NCBI GenBank assembly: GCA_949372595.1
Contig: CASIAN010000024.1
Span: 1-64,000 of the forward strand
Direction: 5' to 3'
DNA: 64,000 bases
DNA from: CPC320 sp002336405
Lineage (GTDB): Bacteria > Pseudomonadota > Alphaproteobacteria > Rhodobacterales > Rhodobacteraceae
Positions within the stretch are counted from its first letter, which is position 1. Every line of letters begins with the position of its first letter. Of the stretch, positions 1 to 8,206 are shown piece by piece. The notes beneath the pieces were generated by a model. That model was not told where the DNA came from. It saw only the letters and a list, made by a program, of their open reading frames with translations, and ran no database searches. The position numbers were made by a program, and so were the translations under genes.

Positions 1-282
1 ATTCTGGCCACAAGCCGTTCTGAGACAATCTCACCATCTGCCAGCAAGTCCTGATGAATACGCTTGGACCCGTAACACTTCTTACTAGCTTTGAAGAAGA
101 ATTTTGATTTTGGGGAGAAGCTCCTCATCCCGAGCCTCTCGGTCGGCTTGACGCTGATCCCTAGTAGGTTGGCTGGCCCGAAAGCCATAGAACCAACCCC
201 GGGAGACCTCAAGGAGCCGACATAATGTGGAAACCGCATATTGCGCTTTACGGGCAGTGATGAAAGCTCGCTTATTCATCAT
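1..282 (-). pseudogene. IS3-family OrfB transposase, N-terminal fragment with a frameshift
   Basis: The first part reads as a typical IS3 OrfB N-terminus (MNKRAF, then LCRLLEVSRGWFYGF). Near position 85 the frame ends at a TAG. In the neighbouring frame the expected continuation appears down to position 1, with the characteristic YGSKRIHQDL motif (normally YGxRRI in this family). One inserted or lost base therefore separates the two pieces. The DDE catalytic core is outside the window. It belongs with the OrfA fragment just upstream on the same strand. Confidence 0.65.
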
Positions 283-576
283 GGCTTCACCGCCCTTGTC
301 GCGAAAAAAGCGGATGCTTTGTGCAAAATCTCCCCTTCCAGAGCCAGACGCTTATTCTCTTTGCGAAGGCGGTCCAATTCTGCCGCATCAGCTTTCTGAC
401 GCCGCTTCGCTTCGGCAGAGCCAAACGCCTCAATCTCAAGCCGCCACGACTTCAGCTGCGTGCCTGTTATTCCAAGCTCCTTGGCTACGCTGCCCTGCGT
501 TGCGCCAGGCTCATAAAGCCGATCAACGGCGCCTGCCTTGAAACTCGTCGGTATATGTTCTTCGATGTTGTCCCAT
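279..576 (-). pseudogene. IS3-family OrfA, frameshifted
   Basis: An ATG at 576 starts a normal IS3 OrfA N-terminus (MGQHRRTYTDEF), which runs out of frame after about a dozen residues. The neighbouring frame then continues with GAVDRLYEPGATQGSVAKEL and a leucine/lysine-rich coiled coil ending about RLALEGEILHKASAFFA. The family protein is about 100 residues and binds the element ends through the helix-turn-helix. It overlaps the OrfB start, as usual for IS3 elements. The single-base disruption makes a working protein unlikely. Confidence 0.6.
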
Positions 577-877
577 TTGGTCCCCCTTTCATGGACAGGG
601 GTAAAGTACCCCACTGTCCGGGAACAGGCACGAAGTTCAAGTCTTCCGCTTACGGTTTGTGGATCAGGAACCGCGGTCCGGGGGCCTTCAGGCGATGATT
701 GCTGGGTCTCCGTACTTGGTGAAGTTAAGCCATATTTCTGGTAGCCCCCACAGTTAAGGCCTAGGATCAATGGAGGCCACACAAAGATCAAAAGCGGCAA
801 TGAACGCGACAATTATTTAAAGGTGAAAATAGGACCTAAAATACAAAGTAAAATAACCTATTGTGATATATATGTTT

Positions 878-901
878 TAAAGCGTGGAGCGTGAAACCTG
901 A
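878..901 (+). repeat. Left terminal inverted repeat of the IS630 element
   Basis: It begins TAAAGC and ends AACCTGA. It pairs with the reverse complement of 1909-1932, which also begins TAAAGC and ends AACCTGA. The leading TA is the presumed target duplication. Confidence 0.75.
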
Positions 902-958
902 ATCGTGGGATTCCCATTGGGATTGATTTGTGATTCATCCCTATTGGGAGGATGTTTC

Positions 959-1917
959 ATGTCATCAGCACTATCTTCAGAGCTGCGCACGCGGTTTTGT
1001 GAATATATTGAAGAAGGTTTAAGCGGTCGGGCGGCGGCGGCCCGTTTGAAATTATCTGCGGCAACGGGTGCCCGCTGGCAGCGCAAGTGGCGCGAGACGG
1101 GGGCGATCGCGCCAGAAGTTCAGGGCCGCCCACCAGGTCATGGCAAGCTTTCAGCGCACCGAGAGCTGCTTGAAGAACTGGTTGCGCAGGACGGTGACAT
1201 CACTTTGCCTGAACTCGCAGGAGCCCTGGCGTCCGCCACCGGTGTTGTCGCCCATGCCGCATCGATCGGACGCTTTCTGCGCAAGCTTGGGTATACGTAC
1301 AAAAAAAGTCACTGGTCGCGACCGAGCGGCTGCGCGCACGGGTAAAACATCAACGGCAAGAATGGTTGCGATACCGCATCCCCAAAATGCAGGCGCATCC
1401 TGATCGGCTTGTCTTTATTGACGAAACTTCGGTCAAAACCAACCTGACCCGCCTGCGAGGGCGCAGCTTATGCGGCAAGCGCCTGGAAATGACCGCGCCC
1501 TTCGGCGCTTGGGGCACGCAAACGTTCATCGCGGGTCTGACCCATGACAGCCTGATTGCGCCTTGGGTGATCAAAGGCGCAATGAACGGAGAAGCCTTCG
1601 CGGCATACATTCGGCAGGTCCTTGCGCCGGAACTACTGCCGGGAACCGTCGTGATCTGTGACAATCTCGCGACGCACCGCAACAAAGATGCCGCGCAGGC
1701 TTTGAAAGACGTCGGCTGCTGGGTCCTCTACTTGCCACCATACTCGCCGGATCTCAATCCGATCGAAATGGCCTTCTCGAAACTGAAAGCACACCTTCGA
1801 AGGATCGGTGCCAGGACCTTTGATCAGATGTTCAATGCACTGGCCGAGGTCTGCAACCTGTTCACACCACAAGAATGCTGGAACTACTTTTGCGAAGCAG
1901 GCTATGGATCAGGTTAA
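959..1917 (+). CDS. IS630-family transposase, two frames joined by a -1 shift
   Basis: The start at 959 follows a GGGAGG ribosome-binding site. The first frame (to 1345) carries the N-terminal helix-turn-helix region (about residues 15-60 of the product) and ends shortly after an A7 run at 1301-1307. A -1 shift there leads directly into the catalytic half, where the DDE residues appear in FIDETSVKT, CDNLATHRN and YSPDLNPIEMAFSKLK. IS630-type elements commonly express transposase by slippage at A-rich heptamers, so I read this as one gene rather than a pseudogene. A simple frameshift mutation remains possible. The stop lies inside the right terminal repeat. Confidence 0.75.
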
Positions 1918-1932
1918 AGGCGCGAAGCTTTA
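1909..1932 (+). repeat. Right terminal inverted repeat of the IS630 element
   Basis: This is the inverted partner of 878-901 and ends GCTTTA. The transposase stop codon at 1915-1917 lies inside it. Confidence 0.75.
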
Positions 1933-2326
1933 GCACATCCAAGCTTGCCAGCAGATTTCAAAAAAGCATAAAAAGCTCTCAACTACTCAATCCTAAAAAA
2001 GACGATTGCACTGAAAGAAATGTGTAAAAGTATCTTATTTGAACTAGCGTGACATAAGTGAACAACCACAGAGTTTTGACTGATTAATACAAAACAGTTT
2101 GCCAAAACCATCATAACGTTATTCTTCACCTAAAAATAACTTTGCACTCATTCACAATACCATATCGGACATATGAAATAAACGTGTATTATTTGGTGGT
2201 CTTTTAGTTTATTTATTTATTACTATTGAAAAATTTAAGGGCATCTGTGATCGTTTCAGTTATTAACGCCTTTATGGCAAGCATAAAAATGCAAGGCTTC
2301 CTGAATCAGAAAATGGTGATTGCCAG
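1933..2326. other. AT-rich gene-free stretch
   Basis: No reading frame with gene-like composition, no RNA gene and no clear terminator is visible. The stretch is strikingly AT-rich compared with the rest of the window and separates the IS630 element from the small gene at 2327. Confidence 0.5.
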
Positions 2327-2674
2327 ATGAATATACACGCAACGGTTGATAACTTTCAAAACGAGCGCTTTCGAATTATATCGCTTGATACGGCGTCTAT
2401 TCTTTCAGCGTGGCATGAAAAAATCTGTTTTTGGGAATTACTGATGATAATTGGGCAGCTTGATGGAAATACCAGCTTTGGCATAAACGATTATATTGAT
2501 ATGATGCAAACACGTAAAGTGACGCGGCTAACGGTACAAAGATTCATCAAATCAAGAATTCTTGCAGGTGACCTGATAGAAGTAAAAGGGGCAAAGAAAA
2601 GTAGGAAAACTTTGGGTCTGTCTCAAAGTTTGGAGGATGCTATAAATCTTTATTTTAGCGAATTGAGCGTTTGA
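2327..2674 (+). CDS. Small protein, possible MarR-like winged-helix regulator
   Basis: This is a 115-residue soluble protein. Residues 35-100 suggest a winged helix: a helix around FWELLMIIGQLD, a recognition-helix-like stretch RKVTRLTVQRFIKSRI, then a basic turn (VKGAKKSRKTLGLS) resembling the wing, as in MarR-type proteins. I do not recognise a precise family. It stands alone in AT-rich DNA between the IS630 element and the flagellar cluster and has only a weak ribosome-binding site before the ATG. The composition resembles the flanking AT-rich DNA, consistent with acquired or old accessory DNA. The regulator assignment is inference. Confidence 0.45.
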   Translation: MNIHATVDNFQNERFRIISLDTASILSAWHEKICFWELLMIIGQLDGNTSFGINDYIDMMQTRKVTRLTVQRFIKSRILAGDLIEVKGAKKSRKTLGLSQSLEDAINLYFSELSV

Positions 2675-3116
2675 ATAATCATAGAAACTTTAGCTGTGCA
2701 AAGGCTCTGGTTTTTCGGCATTCAAAAAAACGGCGATTATTAAGCAAAACCATTTACAGTTGTACATCTGATCGAGTGACAAATTAGAGCCAATGTTAAG
2801 TTATGATACAATCTGACTGACCTAAACACCGCTGGAACATGCGTGACAGACTATTGAAGGTCAACACCCTACAATTTCAATAAATATACCGTCAACATTT
2901 TGACAAGTTCACTCGTGTGATAGATCTAGAAATATACAAAGATGTGCCAAAACCAAGCCGCACCCACAGCCATTCCGCTCGGTTCATGGATGGATGCAGT
3001 CCAAAATTATGGCAGGGGCCAACACCGGCACGAGACGTTCCCAATAAAAAATTGGATCATAGCCGGTGCCACATAAATTCATCGCAATTCTGGCGCAGAG
3101 GGTCCAACCCAAGGAT
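2675..3116. other. Gene-free stretch
   Basis: Only a short frame at 2917-3120 is present and it has no gene-like features. No repeat, RNA gene or promoter could be supported. Confidence 0.45.
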
Positions 3117-3623
3117 TTAAAATCTTATTTTTTTCCGGTTGCGTACCAAACGCACATATTGCGGCTGGTTTGGAAAAACCCGACCATAACTATAGCCGGT
3201 ATAGAAGTTAACGACCCAATGGTTGCGCGCATTGAAGAAGTTGGGTTCAGATGTCCAATATGCCTGAGGCGGGGTCATCGGGAAAGTTTTTTCCTTAATC
3301 ATAGGCGGTCTGTCGTTTTCTGATACCAGACTCTCCAATTCATCCCGCGTCGGTAACCGCCAGCCCCCGCGGTCGAGCCCCTCAAAACGGGCAGCCACCT
3401 CCGGCACCTGACTAAGCGTCAGCTTTAACGGGTCACCTTTACAGGTTTCCTCTTCCCAAAACTGCCCAATGCTACAGCGCATCCATTCAAGTTTACCAAG
3501 CAAATCAATAGCGATCGGCCCTTTGTGCATCAATCTTGGGCCATCGGCGAACGCCGCGCCACCTATGAAAGCAGCACTCAAGCAAATCACATAGGCATAT
3601 TTTTTGAATATTGAGAAAATCAT
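3117..3623 (-). CDS. Secreted DUF1566 (Lcl C-terminal-like) protein
   Basis: This 168-residue protein starts with a signal peptide (basic start, hydrophobic core, cleavage about AAFADG near residue 27). The mature part has the signature of the DUF1566/Lcl_C fold: LEWMRCSIGQFW, GGWRLPTRDELESLV, a TFPMTPPQAYWTSE segment and the terminal YVRLVR. Two cysteines (in MRCS and ETCKG) could form a disulfide. Family members are periplasmic or surface proteins of unknown detailed role. It is transcribed away from motA. Whether it serves the flagellum is not shown by the sequence. Confidence 0.7.
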   Translation of the reverse strand: MIFSIFKKYAYVICLSAAFIGGAAFADGPRLMHKGPIAIDLLGKLEWMRCSIGQFWEEETCKGDPLKLTLSQVPEVAARFEGLDRGGWRLPTRDELESLVSENDRPPMIKEKTFPMTPPQAYWTSEPNFFNARNHWVVNFYTGYSYGRVFPNQPQYVRLVRNRKKIRF

Positions 3624-3675
3624 CCGGCCCCCCGTTTAGACAACAAAGCAATAAAACTGCTTGCCACATGCATTA

Positions 3676-3690
3676 TGGCATCTTGCTTGC
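3676..3690 (+). promoter_or_regulatory. Sigma-54-type promoter of motAB
   Basis: TGGCAT, five bases, then TTGC matches the -24/-12 consensus TGGCAC-N5-TTGC at 9 of 10 positions. The predicted start falls about 30 bases before the motA ATG at 3735. The window also encodes its own sigma-54 (6311-7693) and two activators (25906-28491). Confidence 0.75.
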
Positions 3691-3734
3691 ATCTATTGTG
3701 CCGAAACCGCAATTCTTTCTAGGGAATTTAAACT

Positions 3735-4499
3735 ATGGACATAGCCTCAATCGTCGGACTTATCGGAGCCTGTGGTATGATCATCGGCGCCATGTTAGCA
3801 GGTGGTGCTCTTGGGCCGTTTGTCGACACCGCCTCTATCCTGATCGTTATAGGTGGGACATTTTTCGCTGTGATGTACCAAGCACCCCTAGCGGTCTTTC
3901 TAGGACATTTTGGCGCGATGGGTAAGACGTTTTTTCCACCTGTCAAGCCAATGGAAGGTATGATCGAACGAATGATTGAATTAGCATCCATGGCGCGGAA
4001 AGACGGTATGATGGCCCTCGAAGGGCAAGAGACTCCCGACAAGTTTTTTGCAAAAGGTATGCAATTACTGGTGGATGGGGCAGATGAAGCCAAACTCGTA
4101 GGTCAGATGGAAGCAGAAATCGACGCCATGAAGGTTCGGCACGGAAGCATGCAGGGCTGTGTGAAAGCTTGGATCGATCTAGCGCCCGCAATGGGGATGA
4201 TTGGGACCCTCGTGGGGCTAGTGATCATGCTAGGCAACATGAGTGACCCAGCCTCAATTGGTCCCGCGATGGCTGTGGCCTTGTTGACCACCATGTATGG
4301 GGCGATTATCGCCAACGTTTTGTTTATGCCTATGCTCACAAAACTTGAGAACTACAGTTCCTATGAAGTGGTATATCGCCAGACCGTTATCTTGGGTCTT
4401 CGCGGCATTGCCCGAGGTGAATCACCTCGCAACATGCAAGATCAGATGGTTTCCCTCTTGGCTCCAAAAGCTCAAGAGAAATTTGAAGCGGCGGCATAA
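3735..4499 (+). CDS. motA: Flagellar motor stator protein MotA/PomA
   Basis: This 254-residue inner-membrane protein has the four-helix MotA plan: two helices in residues 1-50, a cytoplasmic domain to about 145, then two helices. The segment starting at residue 150 (APAMGMIGTLVGL) and the following GPAMAVALLTTMYGA are the ion-channel helices and closely resemble the sodium-type PomA, which at about 254 residues is also shorter than proton-type MotA of E. coli. It forms the stator with MotB, whose ATG lies 2 bases after this stop. Expression probably depends on the sigma-54-type promoter at 3676. Sodium coupling is inferred from similarity only. Confidence 0.93.
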   Translation: MDIASIVGLIGACGMIIGAMLAGGALGPFVDTASILIVIGGTFFAVMYQAPLAVFLGHFGAMGKTFFPPVKPMEGMIERMIELASMARKDGMMALEGQETPDKFFAKGMQLLVDGADEAKLVGQMEAEIDAMKVRHGSMQGCVKAWIDLAPAMGMIGTLVGLVIMLGNMSDPASIGPAMAVALLTTMYGAIIANVLFMPMLTKLENYSSYEVVYRQTVILGLRGIARGESPRNMQDQMVSLLAPKAQEKFEAAA

Positions 4500-4501
4500 C
4501 C

Positions 4502-5836
4502 ATGGCAGAGGAAGCAGCAGCAGAAGAAAACGAATGCGAAGAATGCCCAAAATGTCCACCGGTTGGAGCCCCCGCGTGGATGGCGACTTTTGCGGATATG
4601 GCAACACTCTTGATGGCGTTCTTCGTTTTGATTTTGTCATTTGCGGAAATGAACGTTCCAAAGTTTAAGACAATTCAGGGTTCAATGAAGGATGCGTTCG
4701 GCGTTCAAAAAATTGTTCCCGTTGTTGAACAGCCAAAAGGCACCACGATACTTACAGTGAGCTTTAGTCCATCTCCCTCACCCTCAGTGACCAAAGAGGT
4801 GACTTCGGATACCACCGAAACAGTGGAACCCGAACTCAAAATTCCGACCGACAGTAAAGACAGCGAAGGCTCGGACCAGTTACAAGAAGGCGAAGGCGAC
4901 GAAGAAGGCATCGGCGGCGAAAATGCCGATGGCAAAGGTGATGAGACCAACGAAGGCCAAGCAAACGCCGAGGCACAAGGTCAATCAGACGCTGACAAAT
5001 TAGGTCAATCTGATGCCGAAGGAATGGGCCAATCAGACAGTGAGGGTGAAGGCAAATCTGATGCTGAAAAACTTGCTGAAGCGATTGAAAAAATGGCTAA
5101 ATCGGTGGATATCGCGGTTCAGGCTATGGGCGATAAGGTTATCGTAGACCTGAAAGCTGGGGATTCTTCGCCAACAGAGTTGATGGAAAAATTTACAAAA
5201 GTTGGGCAGGCCGTTGAGGTTGCAGGACTGGCCACAGGAAAATCTGAAAGCGAAATATTGTTCGGGGGCCTGGATCAGCAAATGTCTGAATTGATTGAGA
5301 TGGTTGCCCAGCTCGAGACGCTAAAGGATGCGACGGGTGGTGGTGCCACTGACGAGGAAAACTACGCCAAGCAAGCTCTGGCAAAGGAAAAGGCCGAGAC
5401 CTCTGAGGATGAGCTTAGAATTTCACTGCAAGAGGAAATTGGCAAAGGCTTGGTCGAGGTTGAACGCCGCGACAACAAAGTTTTTGTGACGTTAGGAGCT
5501 GGTGGCGCCTTCTCGTCAGGCTCGGCGGTACTCACAGAGGAAGCCGTAGGCATTGTTGGCAAAATTGCCGAGGCCTCAGATGGGGATGACAGCACTGTCA
5601 AAGTTTCCGGTCATACCGACAACGTGCCAATCGGCTTTGGTGCCTTGTATCGCGACAACTGGGATCTTGCTTCAGCACGTGCCTCGAGTGTGGTGCAAGC
5701 AGTAGAGCAATCTGGCTCGTTGCCGTCTGAACGTCTCCAGGCAATCAGCTATGGCGAAACACGTCCGGTTGACGATAATAACACAGCAGCCGGGCGCGAG
5801 AAAAATCGCCGCATCGAAATCGAAATCGAGTTCTGA
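4502..5836 (+). CDS. motB: Flagellar motor stator protein MotB/PomB with a long acidic linker
   Basis: The 444-residue protein anchors the stator to peptidoglycan. The N-terminus has a Cys-rich start (ECEECPKCPP), then one membrane helix beginning about residue 26 with the essential ion-binding Asp at residue 32 (TFADMATLLMAF). The C-terminal OmpA-like domain is clear (SGHTDNVPI about residue 368, then NWDLASARA and a final NRRIEIEIEF). Between them lies an unusually long, acidic, Gly/Asp-rich linker holding four octapeptide repeats. E. coli MotB is about 308 residues, so the linker explains the extra length. It is translationally close to motA and shares its promoter. Confidence 0.92.
   Translation: MAEEAAAEENECEECPKCPPVGAPAWMATFADMATLLMAFFVLILSFAEMNVPKFKTIQGSMKDAFGVQKIVPVVEQPKGTTILTVSFSPSPSPSVTKEVTSDTTETVEPELKIPTDSKDSEGSDQLQEGEGDEEGIGGENADGKGDETNEGQANAEAQGQSDADKLGQSDAEGMGQSDSEGEGKSDAEKLAEAIEKMAKSVDIAVQAMGDKVIVDLKAGDSSPTELMEKFTKVGQAVEVAGLATGKSESEILFGGLDQQMSELIEMVAQLETLKDATGGGATDEENYAKQALAKEKAETSEDELRISLQEEIGKGLVEVERRDNKVFVTLGAGGAFSSGSAVLTEEAVGIVGKIAEASDGDDSTVKVSGHTDNVPIGFGALYRDNWDLASARASSVVQAVEQSGSLPSERLQAISYGETRPVDDNNTAAGREKNRRIEIEIEF
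4979..5074 (+). repeat. Four tandem 24-bp units inside motB
   Basis: The units encode GQSDADKL, GQSDAEGM, GQSDSEGE and GKSDAEKL (residues 160-191). Third positions differ between units, so the repeat is conserved at protein level rather than being a recent DNA duplication. Confidence 0.8.
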
Positions 5837-5883
5837 TTGGGAGCGTATCTTGATCAGAACTTGTCGAGGCTTTAATACACCTA

Positions 5884-6126
5884 CTACTCTGAATTTTTGG
5901 TCTCAAACCACTCAAATAGTGTTTTGGCAATCGCAAGGAATGCCAAAGCACCAACCGCACACATCGCAGCCTGCATAGGCGTAACTTGGGCAATAATAAA
6001 AAGACTATCCGGGGCGACCTGCCAAACAGCAACAATCGTCAAAGCGCCTAATATAAAAAGCCGAAGTGCCATACAACGACCGCAGGGTGCCCGCTCAACT
6101 TTTTTTGTTTCGTCTTCAGATGACAT
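5884..6126 (-). CDS. Small membrane protein with a CxxC motif
   Basis: This 80-residue protein has a charged N-terminus (MSSEDETKKVERAP), a CGRC motif about residues 15-18, then two predicted membrane helices (about 22-45 and 50-70) and a charged tail. It lies between convergent motB and divergent rpoN and is transcribed against motB. A purine-rich stretch precedes the ATG. I do not recognise the family. Location inside the flagellar cluster suggests, but does not prove, a motility-linked role. Confidence 0.55.
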   Translation of the reverse strand: MSSEDETKKVERAPCGRCMALRLFILGALTIVAVWQVAPDSLFIIAQVTPMQAAMCAVGALAFLAIAKTLFEWFETKNSE

Positions 6127-6270
6127 AAAAACCCCCGCTTAGTTGTCCGAACATGTCCAGTATTGGTTATTTTATCGCAGTCTTTTAAATTCATAACAAT
6201 ACTAAAGTTTAAAAATATAACTTATTAAAATTTTATTTTCTTTTGCTATTATTAACAAATGGCTTATGTT

Positions 6271-6285
6271 TGGTATAGTAATTGC
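6271..6285 (+). promoter_or_regulatory. Weak sigma-54-type promoter before rpoN
   Basis: TGGTAT-N5-TTGC matches the consensus at 8 of 10 positions, with the invariant GG and GC at the right spacing. The predicted start is about 14 bases before the ATG at 6311. It would make this sigma factor self-controlled. The site is weaker than those before motA, fliK and fleT. Confidence 0.45.
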
Positions 6286-6310
6286 ATGTTAAATATGAAT
6301 TGGACGTAGT

Positions 6311-7693
6311 ATGTTAAATATTTCCATGCAACCGCGCCTAGCGCAGCGTCAGTCCCTGGTCATAACGCCTCAACTTCAACAAGCAATTACTTTGCTGCAA
6401 ATGAGCAACGTTGAAATCTGCGATCATGCCGAAGAGGTCGCAACAGAGAACCCTTTCTTACACGTAGAGCGCCCTGAATCCCGCAAGGCCCTTTGGGACG
6501 GAGCACGCTCCGCACAAAGCGGCGCTGGAAAATCCTCTAGAGGAGGCGGCTCCGACAGCGATCTTGATCCAATCGAAGCGCTGGCTGACACGCGAGACAG
6601 CAGCCTTTATGCACATGTGTTTGCGCAGACCGAGCTGATGATTGACGACCCAGATGAGAAAATCATTGCCTACAGTCTGTGCGAAGCCATCGAACAGACT
6701 GGGTGGATAACTGAAAATTTGAAGATGATTGCGTTCGCTTTAAGCGTGACAGAAGAGGCCGTAGAGATCGTTCTTGCACGACTTCAAACGATTGAGCCCG
6801 CAGGACTATTCGCACGCAACCTATCTGAATGCCTGCGCCTGCAAGCCCGCGACAAGGGGTTGCTTTGTAAAAAAATGGATGCACTACTGGAAAACCTTCC
6901 GCTGTTTGCCAAAGGCGAAATAGCTGCTCTCAAGCGTATGACCGGATGCACAGCAGAAGAAATTGGAGATTTGGCGCGTAAACTCAGAACCTTTGAGCCA
7001 AAACCGGGACTTAAGTTTTCGGGTGAATTTGCTCAGCCCGTATTTGAACCAGATCTAATCGCCTATCAAGACGACGAAGAGGACTGGATTGTCGAGTTGA
7101 ACCGCTCCAACCTGCCCGCCATCCGCGTTGACACGGCATATAGCCAAGCCGTCAAAAAGCTTGATCAAGACGGCAGTGATGAACATTTTATACGCGAAGC
7201 CATAACTTCAGCGCGCTGGCTCAAACGTGCCATTGCACAACGCAATGAAACCAACCAAAAAGTTGGCGCGGAAATTGTCAGATATCAGCGCGAATTCCTT
7301 GAAAAAGGTATCGCTTACCTTCGACCCCTGCAACTGAGAACTGTCGCAGATGCCATCGGCGTGCATGAAAGTACGGTAAGCCGTGTCACATCCTCAGTAA
7401 TGATGGCCACCCCGCAAGGAACCTTTCCTCTGAAAGCCTTTTTCAGCAGTGCGTTACATTCAGATTCAAACGTCGAAGGCGCCTCAGCAAAAGCAATCCG
7501 TCAACGCATTCAGGACATAATTTCATCCGAAGATCCCAGCAAACCCATCAGCGATGAAGCTATTTCCAAGATTATTAGCACAGAGGGTATCCGGGTGGCC
7601 CGACGCACTGTTGCGAAATATCGCGAAATCGATGGCATGCCATCTTCCTCACAACGCCGCAGACGACAGAAAATGGATGCTCTCTGCGGCTAA
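6311..7693 (+). CDS. rpoN: RNA polymerase sigma-54 factor, flagellar-cluster copy
   Basis: The 460-residue protein has the full sigma-54 plan: a Gln-rich activator-responsive N-terminus (MQPRLAQRQSLVITPQLQQA), an acidic linker, the core-binding domain, a helix-turn-helix (TVADAIGVHESTVSRV) and the RpoN box ARRTVAKYRE at about residues 430-439, which reads the -24 element. In R. sphaeroides a dedicated RpoN2 serves the fla1 flagellum rather than nitrogen control; the position here and the matching promoters in the window suggest the same. The start could be the ATG at 6311 or 6326. An 11-bp sequence covering the start is duplicated 25 bp upstream. Confidence 0.92.
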   Translation: MLNISMQPRLAQRQSLVITPQLQQAITLLQMSNVEICDHAEEVATENPFLHVERPESRKALWDGARSAQSGAGKSSRGGGSDSDLDPIEALADTRDSSLYAHVFAQTELMIDDPDEKIIAYSLCEAIEQTGWITENLKMIAFALSVTEEAVEIVLARLQTIEPAGLFARNLSECLRLQARDKGLLCKKMDALLENLPLFAKGEIAALKRMTGCTAEEIGDLARKLRTFEPKPGLKFSGEFAQPVFEPDLIAYQDDEEDWIVELNRSNLPAIRVDTAYSQAVKKLDQDGSDEHFIREAITSARWLKRAIAQRNETNQKVGAEIVRYQREFLEKGIAYLRPLQLRTVADAIGVHESTVSRVTSSVMMATPQGTFPLKAFFSSALHSDSNVEGASAKAIRQRIQDIISSEDPSKPISDEAISKIISTEGIRVARRTVAKYREIDGMPSSSQRRRRQKMDALCG

Positions 7694-7764
7694 GAGGGCG
7701 TGACCAGCACAGGCTCAAAACTTGGCTTTTGTCTCAACCAATTCCTAGGCTCAGGGCTCAGGCC

Positions 7765-8206
7765 TCATAACCAGAATAGGACAGTGGCTGCGAGAGCGTT
7801 TGCAGACATGAAAACCTTCGGACATCTGTCGTAGCGGGTGGCGACACGTCGCCAATCTTTCAGGCGGCCAAACATGATCTCAATCTGGTTGCGTTTTTTG
7901 TATCGCCGCTGGTCGCAGTTAAGGGCTTTGCGTCGTGACTTTCGCTCTGGAACGCAAGGCTTTGTTCCCATATTCACAAGGGCTTTACGGAGCCAGTCTG
8001 CGCCATAGCCTCGATCTCCCACTAACCATCCAGCTGCTGGCAGGTTCCTCACAAGGGCTCTCGCTCCAGCATAATCACTGACCTGGCCAGCGGTCATAAA
8101 GAACCGGATTGGCCACCCGATCGTGTCGGTCACTGCGTGCAGTTTCGTGTTCACACCACCTTTGGTACGGCCAATCAGACGTCCACACCCCTCTTTTTCT
8201 TTCAGG
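7765..8206 (-). pseudogene. IS5-family transposase remnant, C-terminal part
   Basis: About 145 residues of an IS5-type DDE transposase are readable, from LIGRTKGGVNTKLHAVTD through LVGDRGYGADWLR to the glutamate-bearing EIMFGRLKDWRRVATRYDR and a typical end (ALAATVLFWL). The N-terminal half is missing: the frame is cut at 8207 where an IS481-type element begins, and the rest does not reappear beyond 9263. The remnant therefore lost its 5' part by insertion plus deletion. It lies just after rpoN in opposite orientation. Confidence 0.8.

Larger units (their letters stand above)
1..620 (-). mobile_element. Degraded IS3-family element, cut by the left window edge
   Basis: The minus strand encodes both halves of an IS3-type transposase, an OrfA with a helix-turn-helix and coiled coil followed by the N-terminal part of an OrfB. 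Each half carries a frame disruption, so this copy is very probably inactive. The OrfB integrase core lies beyond position 1. At 593-619 a hairpin (GGACAG paired with CTGTCC, plus GGG with CCC) stands just upstream of OrfA and may be part of the element's end, but I could not fix an outer boundary. The stretch 620-877 has no convincing gene. Confidence 0.7.
878..1932 (+). mobile_element. IS630-family insertion sequence, apparently complete
   Basis: A 1055-bp unit is bounded by 24-bp imperfect terminal inverted repeats (18 of 24 identical by eye), each beginning with TA, the dinucleotide target that IS630 elements duplicate. Inside is one transposase split over two frames joined at an A7 run. 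The whole DDE triad is readable, so the copy could be active if the shift is productive. It lies in AT-rich DNA at the left flank of the flagellar region. Confidence 0.8.

Noticed and set aside
2917..3120. Small gene before the DUF1566-like protein
   Set aside because: Sequence looks random and has no start signal.
3656..3678. Second sigma-54 site for the DUF1566-like gene in the motA upstream region
   Set aside because: GC and GG elements on the minus strand are too far apart (spacing of 10 rather than 5).
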